A stretch of DNA of 64,000 nucleotides from Jatrophihabitans_A lederbergiae. Its GTDB lineage: Bacteria > Actinomycetota > Actinomycetes > Mycobacteriales > Jatrophihabitantaceae. The DNA lies in the NCBI RefSeq assembly GCF_031845305.1, contig NZ_JAVREH010000009.1:74093-138092 (forward strand). Direction: 5' to 3'. Shown here in pieces: positions 35,183 through 43,098 of the stretch (its first letter is position 1; each line of letters opens with the position of its first letter). The notes under the pieces are model-generated. The model made no database searches, was not told the origin of the DNA, and saw only the letters and a list, made by a program, of their open reading frames with translations. The position numbers were made by a program, and so were the translations under genes.

Positions 35183-37411
35183 ATGGCCCACGATCCCCAC
35201 GCTCCGTCCCAACCCAGCCCGTCGACGAACACCTCAGCGGGCGGACTGGGTCGCCGCCGCTTCCTGCAACTGGGCACCGCGACCGGTGTCGGTCTCGCGG
35301 CGAGCACGCTCATCCCCGCCGACGTGGCCTCGGCCGCCGAACCCAACCACCCGACCGTCGATCCGAACCACCCGGTCTGCTCCCCCTCCAGGACCGCGGT
35401 GACTCCGGTCTTCGACCCGGTGCGGCCGCCGGCGATTCCGCTGGTGGTTCGCTCGCCGTACCTCAGCACCTGGCTTCCCGCCGACAACCTGCCGGGGACC
35501 TGGCCGACGTTCTGGACCGGCCGGATCACCGCCATGGCCGGCCTCGCCACGATCGACGGCACGTCGTTCCTCTTCCTCGGCGCGCCCGGCCTGCCCAACG
35601 CCAATCCTTTTCCGACGATGCGGCAGTTGTCGGTGACGACCATCGCCACCAAGTCCGAGTTCGTGCTCGAGCAGGCCGGGGTGGAGCTGACGGTCAGCTT
35701 CCTGTCGCCCGTCGAGCCCGGTGACCTCAAGCGCCAGTCCCAGCCGCTGAGCTACATCGCGATCTCGGCGCGCGGCATCGACGGCAAGCGCCACAAGGTC
35801 TCGGTCTACTTCGACATCTCCGGTGAGTGGGCGGCGGCGGACTCCGGTCGCTCGATCACCTGGGACGAGCAGCGGTATTCCGGCAGCGGCACCAACCTGA
35901 TCAGCCTCACCTACGCCCAGTCAGCCCCGCGCGTGCTCGCCGAGGACGCCGACACCGCCGAGTGGGGAACCGTCGTGGTGTCCAGCGAGGACCGCTCCGG
36001 CCTCAGCTGGCAGATTGGCGCGGACACCGACGTCCGCAGCCAGTTCGTCGGCAAGGGCGCGCTGCTGGACACCGTCGACCAGCGCAAGCCCCGGCCGATC
36101 AACGACCACTACCCGGTGTTCGGCTTCGCTCTCGACCTCGGATCGGTGAGACACAGCCGGTCCGCGCCCTTCCTGGTCAGCATCGGCCACCTCCGTGAGC
36201 CCGCGATCAACTACCTGGGCGAGCAGCTGCCACCGCTCTGGAAGAGCTATTACCCGACGTGGCAGGCCATGGTGGCGGCGTTCCACGCCGACTTCCCGGC
36301 CGCGGTGCAGCGAACCGGCCGGCTGGACCAGAAGATCCACCGCGATGCGACCCGGGCCGGCGGCGCGGACTACGCGGCACTGTGCGCGCTGTCCCTGCGC
36401 CAGGCCTACGCCGGCACCGAACTGGTGAGCCGCAACGGCCGACCCTGGGCCTTCCTCAAGGAGATCTCCAGCGACGGCAACGTTTCCACGATCGACGTCA
36501 CCTACCCGTGCATGCCGGTGTTCCTGTATGCCGATCCGGCCTACCTCGGCATGATCCTGGCGCCGACGCTGGACTACGTCGAGAACCATGGCTATCCCAA
36601 GACCTTCGCGCCCCATGACCTCGGTTCCAACTACCCGAACGCGACCGGTCACCTCAACGGCACGGGTGAGGAGGACATGCCCGTCGAGGAGTCGGCGAAC
36701 ATGCTCATCATGACCGCGGCGTACCTGGCGCGGATGCCGGCAGCCAGCCAGGCGGCGTTCGCCACGGCGCACTACCCGATCCTCAAGCAGTGGGCCGAGT
36801 ACCTGGTCGACAATGCGCTGGACCCGAACCTGCAGAACCAGACCGACGACTTCACCGGCTTCATCGCGCACAGCGTCAACCTGGCCCTCAAGGGCATCAT
36901 CGGCGTCGGGGCGATGAGCCAGATCGCCATGATGGCGGGCAACAAGGCCGACTCCGCCGGGTATCTGGCCACCGCGCGCAGCTACATCAGCCAGTGGCGG
37001 CAGAAAGCCACGGACGCGGCCGGTGACCACCTGAAGCTCGCCTACGACCAGGACGGCACCTGGAGCCTGAAGTACAACGGCTATGCCGACCGGCTACTGG
37101 GACTGCACCTGATCCCGGCGTCGGTGGCGGCCGTCGAGGCGCGCTGGTACCTGTCCCGGGCGAGTACCTACGGCGTGCCGCTGGACATCCGCCACCAGTA
37201 CACCAAGGCCGACTGGGAGTTGTGGACCGCGGCTTGGCTCAAGGACCACGCCGAGATCCGGGACGTGCTCGTCGCGGGCGTGTACGCCTTCGCCAACACC
37301 TCGGCTCAGCGCGTCCCCATGACCGACTGGTACGACACCGTCACCGATCGCCAGGTCGGCTTCCAGGCGCGTCCGGTCGTCGGCGGCTTCTTCGCCCTGC
37401 TGACGGTCTGA
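35183..37411 (+). CDS. Secreted glutaminase-like protein (DUF4965/DUF1793 type)
   Basis: 742 aa. Tat signal GRRRFLQLGTATG at residues 23-35 ending near ADVASAAEP. The body matches the GtaA-type glutaminase family: an N-terminal beta domain (RPPAIPLVVRSPYLSTW) and a C-terminal (alpha/alpha) barrel with DLGSNYPNATGH and EEDMPVEESANMLIM, where conserved acidic residues sit. Members include fungal secreted glutaminase A, but many bacterial ones are uncharacterised, so an activity on glycans is also possible. Single gene with its own promoter. Confidence 0.82.
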   Translation: MAHDPHAPSQPSPSTNTSAGGLGRRRFLQLGTATGVGLAASTLIPADVASAAEPNHPTVDPNHPVCSPSRTAVTPVFDPVRPPAIPLVVRSPYLSTWLPADNLPGTWPTFWTGRITAMAGLATIDGTSFLFLGAPGLPNANPFPTMRQLSVTTIATKSEFVLEQAGVELTVSFLSPVEPGDLKRQSQPLSYIAISARGIDGKRHKVSVYFDISGEWAAADSGRSITWDEQRYSGSGTNLISLTYAQSAPRVLAEDADTAEWGTVVVSSEDRSGLSWQIGADTDVRSQFVGKGALLDTVDQRKPRPINDHYPVFGFALDLGSVRHSRSAPFLVSIGHLREPAINYLGEQLPPLWKSYYPTWQAMVAAFHADFPAAVQRTGRLDQKIHRDATRAGGADYAALCALSLRQAYAGTELVSRNGRPWAFLKEISSDGNVSTIDVTYPCMPVFLYADPAYLGMILAPTLDYVENHGYPKTFAPHDLGSNYPNATGHLNGTGEEDMPVEESANMLIMTAAYLARMPAASQAAFATAHYPILKQWAEYLVDNALDPNLQNQTDDFTGFIAHSVNLALKGIIGVGAMSQIAMMAGNKADSAGYLATARSYISQWRQKATDAAGDHLKLAYDQDGTWSLKYNGYADRLLGLHLIPASVAAVEARWYLSRASTYGVPLDIRHQYTKADWELWTAAWLKDHAEIRDVLVAGVYAFANTSAQRVPMTDWYDTVTDRQVGFQARPVVGGFFALLTV

Positions 37412-37426
37412 CCTCGGCGCTCAGGT

Positions 37427-37466
37427 CCGGCCGATCAGGGATGCCAGCAGGCCCCTGATCGGCCGG
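37427..37466. terminator. Bidirectional hairpin between convergent genes
   Basis: Perfect 14-bp inverted repeat (37427-37440 with 37453-37466) and a 12-base loop, placed between the stop of the glutaminase-like gene and the stop of the zinc-finger gene. No strong T-run on either side, as is common in high-GC actinobacteria. Confidence 0.7.
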
Positions 37467-37467
37467 G

Positions 37468-37809
37468 TCAGTTCAGGTGCCGCTGCCAATCGGCCGGAAC
37501 GCGGTCGGCCGGTGCGGGCGCGGGCTGGTCGAGCGGATGGAACTCCGGAGGCGCCAGCGCCGGACCGTCGTAGTAGTCCTGGGTCTCATAGCTCCAGAAC
37601 CAGTCCTCCCCCGGTTCGAAGCTGCGGATGATCGGGTGGCCGGTCTCGGCGGCGTGCTTGCTCGCGTGCTGGGACGGCGAGGTGTCACAGCACCCGATCT
37701 GCCCGCACTCCGCGCACCGGCGCAGGTGAAACCACCACGACCGGCTCCGCTCGCAGTCGGCACAGCCGGTTCCGCTCGGAACCGCCGCCGCATTGATGCC
37801 GTTGGCCAT
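37468..37809 (-). CDS. UBP-type zinc finger protein
   Basis: 113 aa, almost entirely a ZnF-UBP domain. Zinc ligands are in CADCERSRSWWFHLRRCAECG, CCDTSPSQHASKHAAETGH. In eukaryotes the fold binds ubiquitin C-termini; bacterial stand-alone copies have no established role. ATG 37809 has AGGAG upstream and lies two bases after the stop of the preceding small ORF. Confidence 0.88.
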   Translation of the reverse strand: MANGINAAAVPSGTGCADCERSRSWWFHLRRCAECGQIGCCDTSPSQHASKHAAETGHPIIRSFEPGEDWFWSYETQDYYDGPALAPPEFHPLDQPAPAPADRVPADWQRHLN

Positions 37810-37811
37810 GC

Positions 37812-38027
37812 TCAGCTCTCCTCTGTCGTGCGGCTGGTGAGTGGCAGCAGCACCTCGAAACCGGTGTCGCCGGGGACCGTGCGGCAGGAGTGCCAGCCGA
37901 GGGTGGCCAGCGCTTGCCGCAGGAAACGACAGGACGTCTCGACAACCAGGCCGATGGCGGGCAGCTGCCGGATGTCGGGTCGAACATGGCGTAAAGGTAC
38001 CGCCCGGTGGAGCTGATCCCCCGCCAC
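37812..38027 (-). CDS. Uncertain small ORF upstream of zinc finger gene
   Basis: 71 codons from GTG 38027. The C-terminal half (LVVETSCRFLRQALATLGWHS, then TVPGDTGFEVLLPL) looks like genuine protein, whereas the first 20 residues do not. A second minus-strand frame over 37960-38044 (TSKSWWRGISSTGRYLYAMFD) looks better there, which would require a frameshift near 37985. So this may be a broken gene, or a real small gene using the GTG. Its stop is two bases from the zinc finger start. Confidence 0.35.
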   Translation of the reverse strand: MAGDQLHRAVPLRHVRPDIRQLPAIGLVVETSCRFLRQALATLGWHSCRTVPGDTGFEVLLPLTSRTTEES

Positions 38028-38098
38028 CAGCTCTTGGACGTCACGACAGCCGCGGGGGCGGGGCGGGCAGGGCCGGCGCCGCACGCGATGATGTGCCG

Positions 38099-38974
38099 GT
38101 GACCACCACTCTGGGCGTTGTCTTCCTACCGTTCCTGCCGCCGGAACAACTGCGCGAGGCGGCCCAGGCCGCGGAGGCGGCGGGCCTGGAAGAGCTCTGG
38201 CTGTGGGAGGACTGCTTCCGCGAGAGCGGCATCGCCGCGGCCGCGGCCGCCCTGGCCTGGACCACCCGCCTGCGCGTCGGGATCGGTGTGCTGCCGGTGC
38301 CGTTGCGCAACGTGGCCCTGACCGCCATGGAGCTGGCCACGCTCGCGCGGATGTTCCCCGATCGGCTGCTCGCCGGCGTGGGGCACGGGGTGCAGGACTG
38401 GATGCAACAGGTCGGCGGCCGGGTCGCCTCGCCGCTCACCCTGCTGCGGGAGCAGACCACGGCGCTTCGCGCCCTGCTCGAGGGCCAGACCCTGCAGACG
38501 GCCGGCCGCTACGTGCACCTGGACGACGTCGCGCTGGATTGGCCGCCGGCCTTCCCGCCGCCGCTGCTGCTGGGCGCCGTCGGCCCGAAGACCCTGTCGC
38601 TGTCCGGTGAGCTGGCCGACGGCACGATCCTCACCGGCGCAACGACGCCCGAGCAGGTCGCCTCCGCGCGCGAGACCATCGACGCCGCGCGCCGCGAGGC
38701 GGCCGTCAGCCGTCGGCACACCGTGACCGTGTACCTGCCCGCGGCGACCGGGCCGGACGCCGGCGACCGGCTCGCGCGGGAGCTCACGGAGTGGGGCATG
38801 GGCACGGACAGCGGCATCGGCGTCGCCGGGAACGCGGCAGCCATCGCCGCGGCCGCGCAACGCTACGTCCTGGCCGGAGCCGACACCATCGTCTTCCAGC
38901 CCACCCGGGACGAACCCGACCTGGCCGGGTTCATGGGCGTGATAGCTCGTGACGTGCGGGCGCTGATGCCCTGA
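38099..38974 (+). CDS. LLM-class F420-dependent oxidoreductase
   Basis: 291-aa TIM-barrel protein of the luciferase-like family, close to F420-using members of actinobacteria. TLGVVFLPFLPPEQL, GLEELWLWEDCFRESG and GIGVLPVPLRNVALTAMELATL are family positions contacting the deazaflavin. GTG 38099 (or GTG 38093) is the natural start; the longer frame upstream is antisense to the small minus-strand ORF. Substrate unknown. Confidence 0.85.
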   Translation: MTTTLGVVFLPFLPPEQLREAAQAAEAAGLEELWLWEDCFRESGIAAAAAALAWTTRLRVGIGVLPVPLRNVALTAMELATLARMFPDRLLAGVGHGVQDWMQQVGGRVASPLTLLREQTTALRALLEGQTLQTAGRYVHLDDVALDWPPAFPPPLLLGAVGPKTLSLSGELADGTILTGATTPEQVASARETIDAARREAAVSRRHTVTVYLPAATGPDAGDRLARELTEWGMGTDSGIGVAGNAAAIAAAAQRYVLAGADTIVFQPTRDEPDLAGFMGVIARDVRALMP

Positions 38975-39010
38975 CACTGGCTGTTTGGGCACTCCGTGCC
39001 GGCTGCGCCG

Positions 39011-40321
39011 TCAGCCGGAACTCCAGTCCAGCTCCTGGAACTCCCGCCGCAGACGCTGTCCCTTCTCCGTAGAGATTGACCCGACCCAGGCCAGCTGCCC
39101 CGCCAGCCGCTCGCGGAATTCCGGTACCGGCCTGCCACCTGCCTGGCTCGCGACACCGTGCACGGCACAGTTGTGCAGCACCGCCCTGAGCCTGTCGAGC
39201 TCTCGCCGGTCGATGGACGGCTTGACGTTCAGCACCGTTCCCAGCACCGCCTGTCGCCGGGAACTGCGCAGCACCGCCGTCTTGCGCTCGGCAAGCCGGA
39301 ATCCCTCGGCGCGGGCGATGTCGCGCACCCCGGCAAGCAGCGCGCCGACCGCCAGGTCCTCATCGCCGCTGAAGAGCAGGTCGTCGACGTAGCGGGTGTA
39401 TCGCGCGCCGACCGCCTCGCCCAGCAGGCTGAGCCGGTGGTCCAGGGAGTACGCGAGGGCGTTGGCGATCCCCGGCGAGGTCGGTGCCCCTTGCGGCAGG
39501 TGCGGTGCCGCCAGCCGGTGCAGGCCGCGCCGATGCGCGTCGATCGACCCAGGCCGGACGGGCCGCGGCAGCGACCGGAGCACCTGGCTCGGTACCGCCG
39601 CGGTGACCAGCCCAGCCAGTACCACGGCCGTTCCGGAATCGTCCAGGCCGATCAAGTCGAACAGGCCCCGCACCCGCGGCCGGGTGATCGAGGCGAAGAA
39701 TGATTCCAGGTCACAGCGCACGAGGACCTGCCGGCCGCTGTGCGCCTCGACGCAGGTTCGCACCGACCGGCCCGGAACAGCGCCGTGCGCGGCCGGATGC
39801 AGCGGGATCGCGCCGACGAAGTGGGCCAGCAGCCGACGCTGGATCTCCCGCAGCCGGGGCTTGGGAATCTCCAGCAGCCGGATCTTGCCGCGCTCCTCCG
39901 GCAGCGATCGGTACCGGTAGTGCCGCAGCGGCCCGGACGGCACCCTGCGGTTGCGCAGCTGCAGGTCGGCGAACCAGTCCAGCTCGCTCTCGGTCAACCA
40001 CAGCAACCGGGCAAGCTCGGACCGGGTGGTGATCGCCACCATCGGCCGGTGCAGCCGCGGCGAGTTGTGCGGCGGCGGTGCTGCCGGTAGCGGTGGCGGC
40101 GATAACGCGGGCTCATCGGTGATCTCGGGCCACTTCGCGACGAATGCGGCGAGTTCGGCGGCCCCCGGACGGTCCGGCCAGCGCCGCAGCAGGGCAGCCG
40201 TGAAGTCCCGGAGCTGGGGACTGGCGATGAGCCAGCCGAAGTGGTGCGCGCACCGCAGTTCCACCGGTTGCGCCGACCACGGACCGGTGAGTACGGCGGC
40301 CGCCAGGCCGAGACGGATCAT
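39011..40321 (-). CDS. Retron-like reverse transcriptase
   Basis: 436 aa. Residues 1-95 are a helical N-terminal extension plus a Pro-rich linker; the RT domain follows. Motif A RCDLESFFASI (catalytic D204), motif B LPQGAPTSPGIANAL (275-289), motif C RYVDDLLFSG (D313, D314) and motif D near ERKTAV are intact, so polymerase activity is expected. The order and spacing resemble retron RTs such as the Myxococcus type. The retron hallmark NAxxH is replaced by CVEAH (190-194), and VTG in the thumb by VLG (359-361). The gene is alone: no intron maturase or endonuclease domain and no obvious effector beside it. ATG 40321 overlaps the stop of a small upstream ORF. Confidence 0.88.
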   Translation of the reverse strand: MIRLGLAAAVLTGPWSAQPVELRCAHHFGWLIASPQLRDFTAALLRRWPDRPGAAELAAFVAKWPEITDEPALSPPPLPAAPPPHNSPRLHRPMVAITTRSELARLLWLTESELDWFADLQLRNRRVPSGPLRHYRYRSLPEERGKIRLLEIPKPRLREIQRRLLAHFVGAIPLHPAAHGAVPGRSVRTCVEAHSGRQVLVRCDLESFFASITRPRVRGLFDLIGLDDSGTAVVLAGLVTAAVPSQVLRSLPRPVRPGSIDAHRRGLHRLAAPHLPQGAPTSPGIANALAYSLDHRLSLLGEAVGARYTRYVDDLLFSGDEDLAVGALLAGVRDIARAEGFRLAERKTAVLRSSRRQAVLGTVLNVKPSIDRRELDRLRAVLHNCAVHGVASQAGGRPVPEFRERLAGQLAWVGSISTEKGQRLRREFQELDWSSG

Positions 40322-40569
40322 CGCCGTCGGCCGAGGACGGTGGTCCTCGCGGCAGTGCTGCCTGTGTGGCTGACCCGGATGTGGCCGAGGCGGACGTGGC
40401 CGACCCGGATGTGGCCGGCGCGGGGCGGCCCATCTCGCTCCGCGCGCCCGTCCTCTGCCGCCTGCTGCGGTCCTGGGCGTGCGCCGCCGAGGCTTGCTGA
40501 TGCCGCCTCCCGCGGGGTAACCCCGCAGGGACCGGTCGAACCGGTCATCCCGCCTCCGCGCCGACTCAC
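40318..40569 (-). CDS. Possible small repeat-containing ORF coupled to the reverse transcriptase
   Basis: 83 codons from GTG 40569 (or ATG 40548) ending TGA 40318-40320, which overlaps the RT start as ATGA, the junction used by most operons in this window. Residues 52-66 are a five-residue repeat GHIRV-GHVRL-GHIRV, encoded by three 15-bp units at 40372-40416. The rest is Gly/Arg/Ala-rich and of low complexity, so it could instead be non-coding RNA sequence. No family recognised. Confidence 0.3.
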   Translation of the reverse strand: MSRRGGGMTGSTGPCGVTPREAASASLGGARPGPQQAAEDGRAERDGPPRAGHIRVGHVRLGHIRVSHTGSTAARTTVLGRRR

Positions 40570-40617
40570 CCGAGCACGGTAGCGCCTCCCGGCCGGGTGC
40601 GCAGGCCGTTGGGTACG
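40322..40617 (-). ncRNA. Candidate structured RNA region upstream of reverse transcriptase
   Basis: Retrons encode their template RNA directly 5' of the RT gene, and this 296-bp gap is where it would lie. Two strong adjacent hairpins are visible: GCGGGG-TAA-CCCCGC (40512-40526) and GACCGGT-CGA-ACCGGTC (40530-40546), the second a perfect 7-bp stem. Three 15-bp repeats (40372-40416) lie nearer the RT start. I could not identify matching a1/a2 ends or a branching G, so the assignment is tentative. Confidence 0.3.
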
Positions 40618-41319
40618 TCAGCCCTCAGTCGGCCGCGCCGGACCGCCGACCGGCAACCAGCCGCCGATCAGCAGCAGCCAGCCGGAACTGAGCAAGGTCC
40701 GGAGCCGCTCCGCACTACCGATGTCCGCGCCGGTCAGCAGCAACGCCAGATCGAGCAGGGCCGTCGCCGCGACGCACAACCCGAGCCCGAGAGACAGCGG
40801 TCCGAACACCGGCCAGCACGGCCGGGCGAGAACACCGAGCAGCACCGCGCCACCGGCAATGCCGATAAGACCCGCCAGGCCCGAGTCGGTGTGCACCGCG
40901 CTCAGCTCCCCTACCAGGCCGCCGGCCGTATGCGCGACGGCGCAGGATGCGGTGGCGGTCACCTCACAGCGCATGCTGGACGCGCCGTCCACCACCGAGC
41001 CGAGGCCCGCCATCGTGAGCAGCGCGCAGGCCCAACGCATGTGGGGCAGCCGAGCCAGCAGCGACCACATCGACGCCGCCGTTGCCAGCATGGCCAGGCC
41101 CGCGACGACGTCGGAGAGCCGGTAGAGCCAGCTCCACGGCTGCCCGGGGGCCTCCAGCTCGCTGATGAACCCGCGGCGCGTCGAGCCGGCTCCGGTCAGC
41201 GGGCTGAGCAGGAACGAGGTGTAGCACAGGGCGGCGAGCACGGCAGCGCCCGCGCCGAGCCGGGTGACCAGCACCGTGGGCGGTGCCAGCTGCCTGATCC
41301 CGGTCACCGGTCGTCCCAT
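40618..41319 (-). CDS. DUF998-like integral membrane protein
   Basis: 233 aa with about six membrane helices. The pattern ALCYTSFLLSPLTGAGSTRRGFISELEAPGQPWSWLYRLSD and the later CEVTATASCAVAHTAGG resemble the DUF998 family. ATG 41319 overlaps the 3' end of crtYd by 16 bases, placing it as last gene of the carotenoid operon. Role unknown; membrane-bound carotenoid handling is only a guess. Confidence 0.7.
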   Translation of the reverse strand: MGRPVTGIRQLAPPTVLVTRLGAGAAVLAALCYTSFLLSPLTGAGSTRRGFISELEAPGQPWSWLYRLSDVVAGLAMLATAASMWSLLARLPHMRWACALLTMAGLGSVVDGASSMRCEVTATASCAVAHTAGGLVGELSAVHTDSGLAGLIGIAGGAVLLGVLARPCWPVFGPLSLGLGLCVAATALLDLALLLTGADIGSAERLRTLLSSGWLLLIGGWLPVGGPARPTEG

Positions 41320-41627
41320 CGTTGACTGCTGCCACCGCCGAGAGAGGTCAGCCGCACCCATACCGTCAGGGTGAGCAGGATCAGGGCGAAGCCGAAGGCG
41401 ATGTCCTCCACCGGAGCGAACGCGATCCGGACACCGAGGATGGCCCCGGGGTCGTAGCGGACGATGGACAACCCGGTGAGGGTGCCGTTGACCAGCAACT
41501 GGAAGAACAGCATGATCGCGTACGCCAGCCAGAACCCGCTCGACCGCAGCAATCGCGTGCGGAACACGGCAAGATCGAGGACCGCTGCTAGCAGGACGGC
41601 GACCGAGGCGAGCGCGGTGTAGCTCAT
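41304..41627 (-). CDS. crtYd: Lycopene cyclase small subunit (CrtYd type)
   Basis: 107-aa three-helix membrane protein of the heterodimeric lycopene cyclase family. LLVNGTLTGLSIVRYDPGAILG and FAPVEDIAFGFALILLTL are the conserved blocks; the PVEDIAFG acidic motif is the family hallmark. ATG 41627 overlaps the stop of the companion subunit (ATGA). Both subunits together close the ends of lycopene to rings. Confidence 0.88.
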   Translation of the reverse strand: MSYTALASVAVLLAAVLDLAVFRTRLLRSSGFWLAYAIMLFFQLLVNGTLTGLSIVRYDPGAILGVRIAFAPVEDIAFGFALILLTLTVWVRLTSLGGGSSQRWDDR

Positions 41628-41980
41628 CGCGTGTCGGACCGATCGGAAAGCCGGGGTGGAGCCGACGGCGTCCTGCTCCGGCGACAGCGGATCCCCTCAT
41701 AGGTCAGTACGGCGGCGATCGGGATGACGACGAAGAACAGCGCCTCCTCCAGCGGCAGGCTACCCGGCAGCACCACCCCGGTCATCCACCGCGGGTCATA
41801 GCTCCACTGCCGGCGGCTGATCGCGTACAGATCCCACACCACGAACAGCGCGAAGCCCGGCGCGATCGCCAGCAGCAGTGTCCACAGCCGCGAGAACACC
41901 CTTGCTTTCAAAGCAAAATCGAGCGGAAGCGTGAGAGCGAGACAACCCGCCAGCAAGCCGAGGTAGCTGAGATGGCGCAC
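41624..41980 (-). CDS. crtYc: Lycopene cyclase small subunit (CrtYc type)
   Basis: 118 aa, three helices. HLSYLGLLAGCLALTLPLDF at the start, then WDLYAISRRQWSYDPRWMTG and LPLEEALFFVVIP, the paired motif (WxYD... PLEE) of this family. GTG 41980 lies two bases after the P450 stop; the longer open frame upstream is inside the P450 gene. Works with CrtYd; whether the product is beta, epsilon or mono-cyclic cannot be read. Confidence 0.88.
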   Translation of the reverse strand: MRHLSYLGLLAGCLALTLPLDFALKARVFSRLWTLLLAIAPGFALFVVWDLYAISRRQWSYDPRWMTGVVLPGSLPLEEALFFVVIPIAAVLTYEGIRCRRSRTPSAPPRLSDRSDTR

Positions 41981-41982
41981 GA

Positions 41983-43098
41983 CTACTCCGCTCGCCGCAG
42001 GTTCAGTGGACCGGACGGGGCGAGCGTGATGCCGGCCTTCGGACGCGGATCGCCGCCGACCGCGCTCAACCGGCCGTCCGCGAAGGCATCGAGCACCGTA
42101 CGTAGCACGAGGCGGGCGAAGGAGCTGCCCAGACAGGTTCGCTCGCCGGCCGCGAAGGGCACGAATCCCCATGCCGGTATGGGATCGGCGAACCGCTCCG
42201 GCCGAAACGCGGTTGGTTCCCACCACAGTGCCGGATCGCGGTGTGTCAGGTACGGGCTGTACAGCACGAGCGTGCCGCGGGGAATGTCGATGTCGTCGAA
42301 GCTGGTGTCCTCGGCGGCCCGCCGGCTGCCGAGCCACCCGGCCGGATAGAGGCGCAGCACCTCGTTCACCACCGCGGCGCGGTCGTGCGCGAACAGCTCA
42401 GGATCGCTGGCAACGTGATGCAGCAGCCACGCGAGGGTGTGCGCCGTGGTGTCGTAACCGGCACTGAGCGCGACGCGGATCTCGTCCACCCCGCCGGGGA
42501 GGTCGCGGAACGCCACACCGAGGCAGTCGTCGGGAGCCGCGGGCAACGCCCGTTCCAGTGCCCGGTTCATTCGCCGGAACAGCAGTGGCCGCCGCAGGAA
42601 CGGCACCGGCAGCGGCGCGTCCAGGGGCCGCAGGAAGTCGGCCAGCATCGACTGCGGAAAGGCCCCGGAGAAGAACGTGGCGCACAGGATCTCGCGCACG
42701 ATGCCCGACGACCAGCTCACCGCGTCGAAGTCGCCCACCGGCAGCCCGCGCCGGACCACCTCGCCGATCCGCGGGGCGAGCGCCTCGATCGGCTGCCGGG
42801 CGAAGGCCGGGTTCAGCTCCGCGCGGCGCTGCCGGTGCTCCGGCGCCTCGGTCTGCACCAGCCCGGCGGCGAGGTGCGGTGACAGGCCGCTCATGCTGCC
42901 CCGGCTGCGGAACAGATCGAGGTTTCCGAGCACGAAGCGGTTCCAGTCCGGGGAGTAGCCGACGATGGCGCTGCGCCACAGCCGCAGTCCGAACACCGGG
43001 CCGAGCGCGGCGCCTTCCTCCAGCAGTTGCAGCGGTTCGCGTCCCCACCGGCCCAGGTGCCCGACCGGTGGCTGCGCGCGCGGGAAGGGCGGTTTCAC
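41983..43098 (-). CDS. Cytochrome P450, probable carotenoid hydroxylase
   Basis: 371 aa, somewhat short for a P450. I-helix AGYDTTAHT carries the acid/Thr pair, EVLRLYP is the ExxR motif, and FAAGERTCLGSSFARL contains the haem-ligating Cys. The stretch from LYPAGWLGSRR through RGTLVLYSPYLTHR recalls CYP175-type beta-carotene hydroxylases, from memory. GTG 43098 overlaps the stop of the glycosyltransferase (GTGA). Lying between lycopene cyclase and glycosyltransferase genes, it likely puts the hydroxyl group that is then glycosylated. Confidence 0.85.
   Translation of the reverse strand: MKPPFPRAQPPVGHLGRWGREPLQLLEEGAALGPVFGLRLWRSAIVGYSPDWNRFVLGNLDLFRSRGSMSGLSPHLAAGLVQTEAPEHRQRRAELNPAFARQPIEALAPRIGEVVRRGLPVGDFDAVSWSSGIVREILCATFFSGAFPQSMLADFLRPLDAPLPVPFLRRPLLFRRMNRALERALPAAPDDCLGVAFRDLPGGVDEIRVALSAGYDTTAHTLAWLLHHVASDPELFAHDRAAVVNEVLRLYPAGWLGSRRAAEDTSFDDIDIPRGTLVLYSPYLTHRDPALWWEPTAFRPERFADPIPAWGFVPFAAGERTCLGSSFARLVLRTVLDAFADGRLSAVGGDPRPKAGITLAPSGPLNLRRAE

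Noticed and set aside
38126..38992. 288-codon minus-strand frame opposite the LLM oxidoreductase
   Set aside because: Antisense shadow; the plus strand carries recognisable LLM-family blocks.
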